Assembly (NCBI RefSeq): GCF_000428885.1
Contig: NZ_KE386810.1
Span: forward strand, 210,444 to 274,443
DNA from: Geothrix fermentans DSM 14018
Lineage (GTDB): Bacteria; Acidobacteriota; Holophagae; Holophagales; Holophagaceae
Direction: 5' to 3'
Length of the DNA stretch: 64,000 nt
The position numbers were made by a program, and so were the translations under genes. Position 1 is the first letter of the stretch, and each line of letters opens with the position of its first letter. The notes under the pieces were generated by a model that worked only from the letters and a program-made list of their open reading frames with translations, did not search any database and was not told where the DNA came from. Below, in pieces: positions 26,285 through 35,258 of this stretch.

Positions 26285-27010
26285 ATGTCCCTCTACTGGC
26301 TGGCCCCTCTCGCGTCCCTGGCCACCCTCCTGGGCGGCTGGGGCGTGGTGCGGTTCCTCCAGGGACGAGCGCAGTTCATGCGCCTGCTCTCGGGTGTGGC
26401 GGCGGGCTACCTGCTCTCCGTCACCGTGGTGCGCATCATCCCCGAGTGCCTGGAGGAGTCCCGCGGCGGCGAGCACAACGCCCTGTGGGTCCTCGCGGGC
26501 TACCTGCTGGTGCACATCATGGAGCACGGCATCACCCTCCACTTCCACTACGGCGAGGAGACCCACAAGGACGGATCGCCCCTCAGCGGCATGCTCGCCC
26601 TGGTGGGCCTCTCCCTGCACAGCCTCATGGACGGCGTGGCCATCGCCGCCGCCCTGGCCACCCACAGCAACCTGGGCCCGCTGGTGGTGCTGGGCATCCT
26701 GTTCCACCGCATCCCGGAAGGAGGCACCATCGCCTCGATCTTCCTGGTGCGGGGCTTCGGGAGCAGGGGGGCGCTCCTGGCCGCCGGGACCCTGGCCCTG
26801 GCCGCCCTGGTGGGCTCCGCCGGCCAGTCCCTGCTGAACCTCCCCACGGGACCGATCCTGGGGCTCACGGCGGGCCTGGCGCTCTACGTGGCCAGCTCGG
26901 ACCTGCTGCCGGAGGTGCAGAAGGTCTCGGGCCTGCGCAGCACCGTGGCACTCCTGGGCGGGGTGGGCATCTTCCTCGTCAGCTCGCGGCTGCTGCCGCA
27001 CCATCACTGA
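26285..27010 (+). CDS. ZIP-family metal transporter
   Basis: A 241-residue inner-membrane protein with about eight hydrophobic segments. The metal-translocation motifs of the ZIP family are visible: HSLMDGVAIAAAL in segment 4 and LFHRIPEGGTIAS in segment 5 (usual form H-x-x-P-E-G). A His-rich loop precedes them (HIMEHGITLHFHYGEETH). Zinc or ferrous iron import is expected for the family; the ion cannot be fixed. It starts six bases after rne and ends seven bases before lptD, so the three are probably one transcript. Confidence 0.85.
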   Translation: MSLYWLAPLASLATLLGGWGVVRFLQGRAQFMRLLSGVAAGYLLSVTVVRIIPECLEESRGGEHNALWVLAGYLLVHIMEHGITLHFHYGEETHKDGSPLSGMLALVGLSLHSLMDGVAIAAALATHSNLGPLVVLGILFHRIPEGGTIASIFLVRGFGSRGALLAAGTLALAALVGSAGQSLLNLPTGPILGLTAGLALYVASSDLLPEVQKVSGLRSTVALLGGVGIFLVSSRLLPHHH

Positions 27011-27017
27011 TCACCCC

Positions 27018-29330
27018 ATGGCCATCCCCGGGAGGACCCGAGGCCTGATGCTGGGCGCCGTGCCTGCGCTGCTGGCGGCCCAGGGCCTGCCCGAGATTCC
27101 GCGGCCCGAGCCGCTCGAAGCCCCCACGCCCTCGGAGCTGCTGCCCTTCCGCCCCTTCCGGGTGGACCGGGGCCCGGGCCTCTCCCGCGTGCCCTTCGAC
27201 TGGCGTGGCGACCGCGTCCGCGAGCAGGGCGACCTCTGGATCCTCGAGCAGGGTGCCATCCAGTCCGAGGGCCTGCTCCTCCTGGCGGACCACATCGAGT
27301 ACCACATCGGGGAGGGGCGGCTGGAGGCGCAGGGGCACATCCGCCTCGAGGGGCCCGGCCTCCGTCTCCGCGGGGAGCGCCTCCAGATGGACTGGGAACG
27401 CCGGTCCGGCGAGGCCTGGGCGCTCCAGATGGACCTGCCCCCCAGCTGGACCCTGCGCTCCAGCCACGTGGCCTTCACCACGCTCCGCACCTGGGCCTTC
27501 GACGCGGTGGAGCTGAGCCCCTGCCCGGAGGAGAAGCCCGGCTGGAAGGCCCGCCTGTCGTCGCTGAAGGTGGACCTCGACGGCTTCGCGAGCATGTGGA
27601 ACGCCCGGGTGCTGCTCGGGCCGGTCCCCATCTACTACGTGCCCTACGCCCTCTATCCGGCCAAGGCGGAACGGACCTCCGGCCTGCTCCCCCCGGTGCT
27701 GGGGATGTCCAGCTCCTTCGGCACCACCTTCGGACTCTCCTACTACCAGACTCTGGGCGATTCGGTGGATGCCACCCTGTCGCCGGAATACTTCACCAAG
27801 GAGGGGGTCCTCTGGGGCGGGGAAGCGCGCTGGCGGCCGGACCTCACCCACCAGGGCAGCTTCTCCGGCCAGACCATCCACCAGGAGAGCCTCGACACCC
27901 GCCGCTACCGCTACTCCCTCAAAGAGGTGTGGCAGCGCGAGGACGGCTGGCAGTTCACGGCGGATGTGAACCAGGCCTCGGACAACCTGGTGGACGCCGA
28001 CTTCGGCAAGGGACTCGGCTACCTGGGGACCACGAGCTTCGACTCGGCGCTCTACCTGGGGCGGACCTACACCTTCGGGAACCTCAACCTCTCGGCCGCG
28101 GAGCAGCGCAGCTTCTTCTACACCAAGGACCAGGGAGACCCCTTCTACAGTCCGGACTTCCCCGCGTCCCTGCGGCGGCAGACCCTGCCCCAGGCGGAAT
28201 TCCGCTTCTTCCCGGTCCCCCTGCTGGGCCCGCTGTACCTGGACGGCGGTCTCCGCGTGGGCCGCTTCGCCTACCGCATCGAGGGCAGCGCCACAGCCCC
28301 GGCGGAGACCTTCGCCTGGGACCGGCAGGACGCCAACACGCGGCTCCACGGCCGCCTGGGGCAGTGGGGCCCGTTCCGGGCGGACTTCGAGGCCATGGGC
28401 CGCGCCACCCACTACAGCTCCAGCCTGAGCACCCCTGTGTTCGACCCGGAGGGCGGAGCCACGGATACGGTGGTGAACCCCGCCACGAGCCCCTTCCAGG
28501 TGGACGGCGCGCCGGCCACGCGATTCCTGGCCGCGGGCCACCTGCGCCTGTCCGGCCCCCAGGTGGGGCGCACTTTCAAGGATGTCTCGATCCTCGGCTA
28601 CAAGGGCGAGCTCAAGCACATCGCCGAGCCCTATTTCGGCTGGACGCAGACCAGTCTGTACGGCGAGGCCGGATCCCTGCCGCGCTTCGACACGGTGGAT
28701 TCCTTCCCGGGCGTCAACGAGAGCGCCTCGGGGGAGCGGAGCTTCGAGCTGGGGCTCAAGCAGCACGTCTTCGGGCGCCAGGGCGCCGGCTCCGGCTTCG
28801 CGGACCTGGCCCGCCTCCGCATCGCCACCCGCTACCACGCCTCGCCCATCATCCTGAGCGATGGCCGCTACAAGAAGGGCTGGGCCAGCGTGGACACGGA
28901 CCTGGACGTGGAGCCCCACGAGCGCCTGCGGATCAGCCTCCGCCGCTCCTCGGACCTGGGCGCCGGCGGCTCGGACAACGCCCTGAGCCTGGACCTGAAG
29001 GGGAAGGACGGCAGCCGCTTCAACCTGGCCTACTTCTCCACGGGCATCAACCGCTTCCTCGTGCGCCAGAAGGGCCTCCAGGTGGGCGGGGTCCAGGGAT
29101 TCTGGGATGACCGCCTCCGCCTGGAGTTCAGCGCCAACTACGACTTCCACCAGAGCGGCTTCGCCTCCAGCCAGGTGGCCCTGGCCTACGTGGAGCCCTG
29201 CGTGGCCTACGTGCTGAAGTACACCCACGTGGCCCTGAACACCAACCTCGTCTCCGGAGGCCGGGAGGACCGCATCGACCTGACCCTGACCCTGCGCGGC
29301 CTGGGAGATCTCTTCAGCTTCAGGCGCTGA
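27018..29330 (+). CDS. lptD: LPS-assembly protein LptD
   Basis: Outer-membrane beta-barrel that inserts LPS into the outer leaflet. The 770-residue protein has a probable signal peptide (residues 1-22), an OstA/LptA-like beta-jellyroll (about 70-155; LEQGAIQSEGLLLLADHIEY, AQGHIRLEG) and a long barrel of alternating aromatic strands (VPIYYVPYALYP at the junction is the LptD hallmark). The end GLGDLFSFRR is an aromatic-containing barrel strand. Only a few cysteines are visible (C177 and one near the end), fewer than in E. coli LptD. Its presence shows a diderm LPS envelope. Confidence 0.88.
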   Translation: MAIPGRTRGLMLGAVPALLAAQGLPEIPRPEPLEAPTPSELLPFRPFRVDRGPGLSRVPFDWRGDRVREQGDLWILEQGAIQSEGLLLLADHIEYHIGEGRLEAQGHIRLEGPGLRLRGERLQMDWERRSGEAWALQMDLPPSWTLRSSHVAFTTLRTWAFDAVELSPCPEEKPGWKARLSSLKVDLDGFASMWNARVLLGPVPIYYVPYALYPAKAERTSGLLPPVLGMSSSFGTTFGLSYYQTLGDSVDATLSPEYFTKEGVLWGGEARWRPDLTHQGSFSGQTIHQESLDTRRYRYSLKEVWQREDGWQFTADVNQASDNLVDADFGKGLGYLGTTSFDSALYLGRTYTFGNLNLSAAEQRSFFYTKDQGDPFYSPDFPASLRRQTLPQAEFRFFPVPLLGPLYLDGGLRVGRFAYRIEGSATAPAETFAWDRQDANTRLHGRLGQWGPFRADFEAMGRATHYSSSLSTPVFDPEGGATDTVVNPATSPFQVDGAPATRFLAAGHLRLSGPQVGRTFKDVSILGYKGELKHIAEPYFGWTQTSLYGEAGSLPRFDTVDSFPGVNESASGERSFELGLKQHVFGRQGAGSGFADLARLRIATRYHASPIILSDGRYKKGWASVDTDLDVEPHERLRISLRRSSDLGAGGSDNALSLDLKGKDGSRFNLAYFSTGINRFLVRQKGLQVGGVQGFWDDRLRLEFSANYDFHQSGFASSQVALAYVEPCVAYVLKYTHVALNTNLVSGGREDRIDLTLTLRGLGDLFSFRR

Positions 29331-29404
29331 GCCCAAGGCCCTGGCAAAATGCCGACAAAGTGGTAGGGATATCGGCGTATCATCCCTGCAGTCATCGAGA
29401 CCCC

Positions 29405-31888
29405 ATGCTTGTCGTCGGTGTTTGCCTCGGCCCCTACGAACTCCTCGCCCTCCTGGGAAAGGGCGGCATGGGCGAAGTGTGGCGGGCCCTGGACACGCGC
29501 CTGGGGCACGAGGTGGCCCTCAAGACGCTGCCGGAGGCCTTCGCATCCGATGCGAAGCGGCTGGAGCGCTTCCGGCAGGAGGCGCGCACCCTGGCGGCGA
29601 TGTCCCATCCCAACCTCGTCCAGGTTTTCGAGGCGGGAGAATGGGAGGGCGTGCCCTACCTGGTGATGGAGCTGCTGGAAGGCGAGACCCTGCGCGATCG
29701 GATGCAGGGGAAGCCCATGCCCCCGAGGCATGCGGCGGAGGTGGCGCGGGACGTCGCTTATGGACTGGCCGCAGCCCATGAGAAGGGCATCCTCCATCGC
29801 GACCTCAAGCCCGAAAACCTGTTCATCACCAGGGATGGCCGGGTGAAGGTGCTGGATTTCGGCCTAGCGAAAATGCAGGGCCCACGCGCCGATCGCGGGG
29901 CCGATCCGGAGGAAGGCGCAACCACCCTCAGTGAACCGGGCCAGGTGATGGGCACCCCGGGCTACCTCAGCCCCGAGCAGGTCCGGGGTGAGCTGGTGGA
30001 CCCCCGGAGCGATCTCTTCAGCCTAGGTGTGGTTCTGTGGGAGATGGTGGCTGGGGGAAGGCCCTTCCAGGGCGACAGCACCATCGAGATCATGCATGCG
30101 ATCCTGAAGCAGAACCCTTGGAACGTCCCGGAGGCCTCGAAGCTCCCCCCTGCGCTTGAAGGGATCCTCCGCAGATGCCTTGCCAAGGCCCCTGAGGATC
30201 GCTTCCCCAGCGCCTCGGACCTGGCCTCCGCCCTGCATGCGGCCCTCGATGTCACCGGGTCCGCGGGATGGGCTGACCCCCTGACCCCGGGGCGCGGAGG
30301 CAGGGGGTCGAGAGTCCGGCGCGCCGGGCTGCTGGCCGTGCCCATCCTGGCCGCCCTGGGCTTGGCGATCGCCCTGAAGTGGCAACCCTGGAGCAAGGGG
30401 CTCGCCCGTCCGCCGAGCGTGGTGGCCCTTCCCGCCAGGGTGCTTGGATCTCCTGAATCCGCCTTCCTCACGGACGCCATCCCGGACACGCTGTCCACGC
30501 TGCTGGCCGGGGTCGAGGGGATCGACACCCGGTGTCCCCCCAGCAGCATCGAGTTCGAGCAGGTGCGGCGCGACACCGCCAAGGTGGCGGAGGCCTATGG
30601 GGTGGACCTCCTGCTGGTCACGACGGTCACCGTCCAGGGGGAACATCTGGTGCTGAATGCCCAGCTGGTCGAGGCCCGCACGCACAGGGTGCGCTGGGGC
30701 AGCCAGCTCGAGGGGAGCCGGGGAGCCTACAACGATCTGATCCGGCGAGCGGCGGTGGGCGCCACACGGGCCATGCGGCCCCCGGGGGCTCCGTCGGCGG
30801 TGCTCCCCGGCCCGGCCTTCAGCTCCGAGATCGAGCTGGCGCTCCGCGAAGGCCGGCACCTGGGGCGGCGCTACGGCTCCACCTGGAAGGAGGCCGATTT
30901 CGATTCGGCCCTGGCGGCCCTGCAGCGCGCCCAGTCCATGGATCCCACCAGCGCCACCCTGGCGGCGGAGCTGGGTGCGCTGTTCGGCGCGAAGGATGTC
31001 CGGGCGCTGGATCCTGATTCCCACCAGCAGGCGAAGCTCTGGGCGGATCGGGCCCTGGAGCTGGATCCCCGATGCGGCTTGGCCTGGGCTGTCCTCTGCT
31101 GGCACGAGGCGAACAAACCCGGGAAGGCCGACCCGGACAAGCTCGCAGAGTACGCGCTCAAGGCGGTCGCCCTGAGTCCGGGGGATGTCCGAGGGCATGT
31201 CGCCCTGGCAGCCATCGCGCCGACGATGCAAATGGCCATGGCCACGGGCTCCTACATGATGGAGCTGGATCCCCTCGAATATGCCGGTTACGAGGCGACC
31301 GCCTATGGCCTGATGGACACGGGGAGGCCCGCAGAGGCATTGCTCCTCCTCGAAAAGGCCCTCCGCCTCCAGCTGCCCGAACGCCGGTCGAACAACTGGG
31401 GATTGAGTGTGGCGCTGTTCAAGCTTGGCCGGAATGAGGAGGCCCTGAAGGTCTATACGCCTGGATGGGGATGGGACGGCGGGTTGCTGGGGGAATTCAT
31501 GCGCGGGGACCCGGCCGCCATCCGTCGGCGGGGCATCGAGGTGATCACCCGCTGGCGCACGAAAGAGGGCAACCCCTGGTACTGGGCGAACCGGGCCTAC
31601 TTCGTGGCGCCGCTCCTGGTTCGGGCTGGCTTGAGGGAAGAGGCCCTGTGGCTTCTCCTGAAGGCCGCCGAGACGCGGGGTCCGATGAACCTGGACCTGG
31701 CCCTCCAGGACCCCGGCCTTCGCCAGCTGAAGGGGGATCCCCGCTACCATCAGGCCCTGCAGGCGTATCGGGAGTACGCCCTGAGCTTCCTGGAACACGC
31801 GAAGAAGGCGGAGGCCCAGGGGAACCTCCCCTCCTACCTCAAGCCCTCCATCGAGGAGCTCCAGGTACTGGTGAAGAAGCCCATCTGA
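29405..31888 (+). CDS. membrane Ser/Thr protein kinase with TolB-N-like and TPR-like regions
   Basis: An 827-residue Hanks-type kinase. Kinase domain at about 7-270: GKGGMGEVW glycine loop, VALK with the ATP-binding Lys, HRDLKPENLF catalytic loop, LDFGLAKM and GTPGYLSPEQ activation segment. One membrane segment follows (about 313-330). The periplasmic part begins with a TolB-N/FlgO-like fold (VALPARVLG ... DAIPDTLSTLLAG) and continues as helical TPR-like repeats to the end. Such kinases are numerous in Acidobacteriota and Myxobacteria. I take the ATG at 29405; an in-frame GTG at 29360 is possible and neither has a strong ribosome site. Codon use is a little looser than in neighbours. Confidence 0.88.
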   Translation: MLVVGVCLGPYELLALLGKGGMGEVWRALDTRLGHEVALKTLPEAFASDAKRLERFRQEARTLAAMSHPNLVQVFEAGEWEGVPYLVMELLEGETLRDRMQGKPMPPRHAAEVARDVAYGLAAAHEKGILHRDLKPENLFITRDGRVKVLDFGLAKMQGPRADRGADPEEGATTLSEPGQVMGTPGYLSPEQVRGELVDPRSDLFSLGVVLWEMVAGGRPFQGDSTIEIMHAILKQNPWNVPEASKLPPALEGILRRCLAKAPEDRFPSASDLASALHAALDVTGSAGWADPLTPGRGGRGSRVRRAGLLAVPILAALGLAIALKWQPWSKGLARPPSVVALPARVLGSPESAFLTDAIPDTLSTLLAGVEGIDTRCPPSSIEFEQVRRDTAKVAEAYGVDLLLVTTVTVQGEHLVLNAQLVEARTHRVRWGSQLEGSRGAYNDLIRRAAVGATRAMRPPGAPSAVLPGPAFSSEIELALREGRHLGRRYGSTWKEADFDSALAALQRAQSMDPTSATLAAELGALFGAKDVRALDPDSHQQAKLWADRALELDPRCGLAWAVLCWHEANKPGKADPDKLAEYALKAVALSPGDVRGHVALAAIAPTMQMAMATGSYMMELDPLEYAGYEATAYGLMDTGRPAEALLLLEKALRLQLPERRSNNWGLSVALFKLGRNEEALKVYTPGWGWDGGLLGEFMRGDPAAIRRRGIEVITRWRTKEGNPWYWANRAYFVAPLLVRAGLREEALWLLLKAAETRGPMNLDLALQDPGLRQLKGDPRYHQALQAYREYALSFLEHAKKAEAQGNLPSYLKPSIEELQVLVKKPI

Positions 31889-31914
31889 AGAACGTCTGGC
31901 CCCTCGGGTGATGT

Positions 31915-33054
31915 CTAGGGCAGGAACCTGCGGGCGATCCGCCGGTGCAGGGCGCAGGTGAGCTCGTAGGGGATGGTGCCGAGGATCTGCGCCAGCCGCT
32001 CCAGGCTGTGGGCCGCGGCGGGATCGCCGCTGTAGAGGGTCATGGGATCCCCCGTCGCCACGGGCACATCCAGGGGCAGGGCCACGGTGAGGTAGTCCAT
32101 GGAGATGCGGCCCACCACGGGGAAGGTGCGGCCCTGGAAGCCCACCACGGCGCGGTTTCCCAGGTCCCGGCGGTAGCCGTCCGCGTAGCCGCAAGCCAGG
32201 GTGGCGATCTGGAGGGGATGGGGCGCCACGAAGGTGCGGCCGTAGCCCACGGTGGTGCCCGCGGGCATGGCCTTGACGCGCGCCACCTCGGCCACCAGTT
32301 CGAGGGCCGGCTCCAGGCCGAGGGCGCGGCCCTCTGCCACCATGGCCAGCCCATAGAGGGCCAGGCCCGGGCGCGCGTGGGTGTCCTGGTCGAGCAGGCC
32401 CCGGAGGCAGGCATCACTGTTCCCGTGGTGGCGCTGGGAGGGGTGGATGCCGCCGTTCACCAGCTGCGCGAGGCAGGCGTCGAAGACCCGCCGCTGGCGC
32501 TGGGCGAAGCCCAGGTCCGGATCGTCCGCAGTGGCGAAGTGGCCCATGGCGCCCTCGATCCAGGGCGACAGGCGCTGGAGCCGGGGCAGGTGCTCCCCGA
32601 GCTCGGAGGGCAGCAGGCCGAACCGGCCCATGCCCGTGTCCAGCTTCAGGTGCAGCTTCACGGGATGCTGGGGCAGGGCCCGGGCGTAGTCGTCCAGGTG
32701 CTCGGGTCCCACCACGGCGATGGTGAGGTTCTCGGCGCTGGCGGCGGGCAGGGCCTCGGGCCGCAGGCCGCCCAGCACGAGGATGGGGCACTCGATCCCG
32801 CCCCGGCGGAGCTCCAGGCCCTCCTCCAGGCTGGACACGGCCAGCCCGTAAACACCGGCCTCCTCCAGGGCCCGGCCCACGGGCACGGCGCCGTGCCCGT
32901 AGGCGTTGGCCTTCACCACACCCCAGATCTCCCGGCCCCCGGAGGCGGAGCGCACCCGGTCGAGGTTGCGCGCGACGCGGCCCAGGTCTACCTCGGCCCG
33001 GAGGGCTCGGCCCTCCGGATGCGGCCTCAGGGGTTCGAGGTGCTGCTCATTCAC
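31915..33054 (-). CDS. alr: alanine racemase
   Basis: PLP enzyme giving D-alanine for peptidoglycan. The 379-residue protein has the PLP-lysine motif VVKANAYGHGAV (K48) and the C-terminal domain with GRISMDYLTV. The start is GTG at 33054 (no in-frame ATG nearby), with GAAGG upstream. It lies 12 bases after trxB, at the end of the kdsB-trxB-alr run. Confidence 0.93.
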   Translation of the reverse strand: MNEQHLEPLRPHPEGRALRAEVDLGRVARNLDRVRSASGGREIWGVVKANAYGHGAVPVGRALEEAGVYGLAVSSLEEGLELRRGGIECPILVLGGLRPEALPAASAENLTIAVVGPEHLDDYARALPQHPVKLHLKLDTGMGRFGLLPSELGEHLPRLQRLSPWIEGAMGHFATADDPDLGFAQRQRRVFDACLAQLVNGGIHPSQRHHGNSDACLRGLLDQDTHARPGLALYGLAMVAEGRALGLEPALELVAEVARVKAMPAGTTVGYGRTFVAPHPLQIATLACGYADGYRRDLGNRAVVGFQGRTFPVVGRISMDYLTVALPLDVPVATGDPMTLYSGDPAAAHSLERLAQILGTIPYELTCALHRRIARRFLP

Positions 33055-33066
33055 GCCCGGCGACCT

Positions 33067-34041
33067 TCATTCCGCCAGGCCCTGGTCCACCAGCCACCGC
33101 TCGGCGTCGATGGCGGCCATGCAGCCGCTGCCGGCGGCCGTGATCGCCTGCCGGTAGATGTGGTCCTGCACGTCGCCGCAGGCGAAGACGCCGGAGATGG
33201 TGGTGCGGGTGGAACCCTTCTCCACCTGGAGGTAGCCGGTCTCGTCCATGGGCAGCTGGCCCTGGAAGAGGCTGGTGTTGGGCTGGTGGCCGATGGCCAC
33301 GAAGAGCCCCTCCACCGGCAGCTCGGACTCGCTGCCATCCACCGTGTCCTTGAGCTTCAGAGCGCGGATCTTCTCCACCTTCTCGCCCATGGGCGTCTCG
33401 TGCGTGGCCGTGAGCACGTCGAGCACGACCTTGTTCCAGACGGGCTGGATCTTCTCGTTCTTGAGGGCGCGCTCCTGCATGGCCTTGGAGGCGCGGAGCT
33501 TATCCCGGCGGTGGATCAGGTGGACCTTGGTGGCGAACTTGGTGAGGAAGGTGGCTTCCTCGATGGCCGTGTCGCCGCCGCCCACCACAGCGATCTCCTT
33601 GCCGCGGAAGAAGAAGCCGTCGCAGGTGGCGCAGGCGCTCACGCCGCCGCCCGTGCGGGAGAGCTGCTCGTCCTTGCTGATGCCCAGCCACTTGGCCGAG
33701 GCGCCCGTGGCGATGATCACGGCGTCCGCGGTGTACTCGCCCTTGTCGGTGGTGAGCTTGAAGGGGCGGCTCTGGAGGTCGGCCTTCAGCACCGTCTCCG
33801 ACTTGATGGTGGTGCCGAAGCGGAGCACCTGCTCGCGCATCTCGTCCATGAGGGCCGGGCCCGCAACGCCCTGACGGAAGCCCGGGAAGTTCTCGACCTC
33901 GGTGGTGATGGTCAGCTGGCCGCCGGGCTGGGCGCCTTCGAACACCAGGGGCGCCAGATTGGCCCGGGAGGCGTAGAGAGCCGCGGTGTAGCCCGCGGGG
34001 CCGGTGCCGATAACGACGACCTTGTGGTGGCTTACGCTCAT
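33067..34041 (-). CDS. trxB: thioredoxin reductase
   Basis: A 324-residue FAD/NADPH flavoprotein that reduces thioredoxin. FAD motif GTGPAGYTAALYASRA, redox-active C137-A-T-C140, NADPH motif GGGDTAIEEA and the C-terminal FAD-binding GVFACGDV are all in place. Length is typical. A 13-codon look-alike of its first codons sits about 60 bases upstream (see 34103-34144). Confidence 0.95.
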   Translation of the reverse strand: MSVSHHKVVVIGTGPAGYTAALYASRANLAPLVFEGAQPGGQLTITTEVENFPGFRQGVAGPALMDEMREQVLRFGTTIKSETVLKADLQSRPFKLTTDKGEYTADAVIIATGASAKWLGISKDEQLSRTGGGVSACATCDGFFFRGKEIAVVGGGDTAIEEATFLTKFATKVHLIHRRDKLRASKAMQERALKNEKIQPVWNKVVLDVLTATHETPMGEKVEKIRALKLKDTVDGSESELPVEGLFVAIGHQPNTSLFQGQLPMDETGYLQVEKGSTRTTISGVFACGDVQDHIYRQAITAAGSGCMAAIDAERWLVDQGLAE

Positions 34042-34102
34042 CAGGAGCCTCGATATTTGATGGTGGTGGTTGGCCGGGTGGAGAGGTTTCGCGTATGACG
34101 CG

Positions 34103-34144
34103 CTAGCGGCATACCGAGAAGACGACGACTTTTTGGTGGCTCAC
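34103..34144 (-). pseudogene. 13-codon remnant of a duplicated trxB start, or leader peptide
   Basis: A mini reading frame, GTG to TAG, encoding (M)SHQKVVVFSVCR, with CAGGAG six bases before the GTG. Its first codons match the trxB start (SHHKVVVIG) in 18 of 20 bases over the common AGCCACCA...GTCGTCGT stretch. It lies between kdsB and trxB on the same strand. It is either the decayed stub of a 5' duplication or a short translated leader of trxB; the intact ribosome site keeps the second option open. Confidence 0.5.
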
Positions 34145-34197
34145 AAGATTCTCCTGGCAAGGAACAGGCTTCGGCCGTCCTTCGAGTCTACCGTGGT

Positions 34198-34983
34198 CTA
34201 GCGGGCCAGTCCCCGTTCCCGCAGCAAGGCCTCCGCCGCGGCCACGTCCGCGGGCACGTCCACGCCCAGGCTCAGGTGGGGCGTGTCCGCCACGCCGATG
34301 GGAATGCCCGCGGCCAGAGCACGGAGCTGCTCCAGCATCTCCAGCTGCTCCAGGGGGTGGGGTGCCAGCCGGGTGAACGCTTTGAGTGTGGTCGGTCGGT
34401 AGGCGTAGAGGCCCAGGTGCCGCTTGAAGTGCGCCAGCTGCTCCGGCTTCATCCACGGGCGGAAGTCCGGCTCGAAGACGGCGCTGTTGCGCAGGTAGGG
34501 GATGGGGCTGCGGCTGAAGTAGAGGGCGCGCTTATGGTCGTCCACCACCACCTTCACGGCATTGGGGTTGAACAGCTCGTCTGCGTGGGCGAAGGGGCAG
34601 GCGGCGGTGCCCATGGGCAGGTCCGGCTGGTCGCGCATGAGGGCCACCACGGCGGCCACGGTGTCGGGGTGCATGGCGGGCTCGTCGCCCTGGATGTTCA
34701 GCACGCAGTCGAAGGGCTCGCCCAGGGCTTCCAGGGCCGCCGCGGTCCGGTCCGTGCCGGAGGGCAGGGCGGGGTCCGTCATCACGGCCTCACCGCCGAA
34801 CCCGCGCACGGTCGCGGCGATGCGGTCGTCGTCCGTGGCCACCACCACGCGGTCCACCCCCTGGGCCCGCCGCGCCGCCTCGAAGACCCACTGGATCATG
34901 GGCTTCCCGGCGATGGGAGCCAGGGGCTTGCCCGGGAACCGGGAAGCCTGGAAGCGGGAGGGGAGGACGGCGAGGGTGCGCAT
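34198..34983 (-). CDS. kdsB: CMP-KDO synthetase (3-deoxy-manno-octulosonate cytidylyltransferase)
   Basis: Activates KDO with CTP for lipid A-KDO synthesis. The 261-residue protein has the nucleotide-binding PSRFQASRFPGKPL, the DPALPSGTDR and NIQGDEPAM motifs, and YFSRSPIPY; all match KdsB. The ATG at 34981-34983 is clear. With lptD it confirms an LPS pathway. It is the first gene of the kdsB-trxB-alr run, and its promoter must lie in the repeat-bearing gap to cheA. Confidence 0.95.
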   Translation of the reverse strand: MRTLAVLPSRFQASRFPGKPLAPIAGKPMIQWVFEAARRAQGVDRVVVATDDDRIAATVRGFGGEAVMTDPALPSGTDRTAAALEALGEPFDCVLNIQGDEPAMHPDTVAAVVALMRDQPDLPMGTAACPFAHADELFNPNAVKVVVDDHKRALYFSRSPIPYLRNSAVFEPDFRPWMKPEQLAHFKRHLGLYAYRPTTLKAFTRLAPHPLEQLEMLEQLRALAAGIPIGVADTPHLSLGVDVPADVAAAEALLRERGLAR

Positions 34984-35008
34984 GGGATCAGTTTAGACGC
35001 GGTGAGGT

Positions 35009-35227
35009 CTCAGGCCTCAGTCCTCAAGTCTTCAGTCTTCAGTCTTCAGGAAAAGCTTGGGGCGGCCTCCGGCCGCGCCAGATGTTTTCCCTTTAGGTTC
35101 GAATGAACGCCGGTGTGGGTCCCTCCTTAACGTAAAAATCAATGCGGCGCTTGCGCCGCATCCCGAGCAGTACCTGAGGACTGAGGACTGAAGACCGCCC
35201 CAGACTCCGTACTCCAGTCCCCAGCCT
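35009..35227. repeat. heptad-periodic repeat element with long inverted repeat (array B)
   Basis: The divergent kdsB-cheA gap carries six degenerate 7-base units (CTTCAGT type) at 35009-35050, an almost perfect inverted copy at 35173-35195 (21 of 23 positions; the two differences are G-U pairs in RNA), and four more 7-base units (CCAGTCC type) at 35200-35227. Between the arms are two short perfect hairpins: GCGGCC-TCC-GGCCGC (35062-35076) and ATGCGGCGC-TT-GCGCCGCAT (35142-35161). No gene lies here. The structure looks like a small non-coding mobile or RNA-forming element. Confidence 0.75.
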
Positions 35228-35258
35228 CCCCTGCCGATGCCGCATCATCGGGAGTCTC

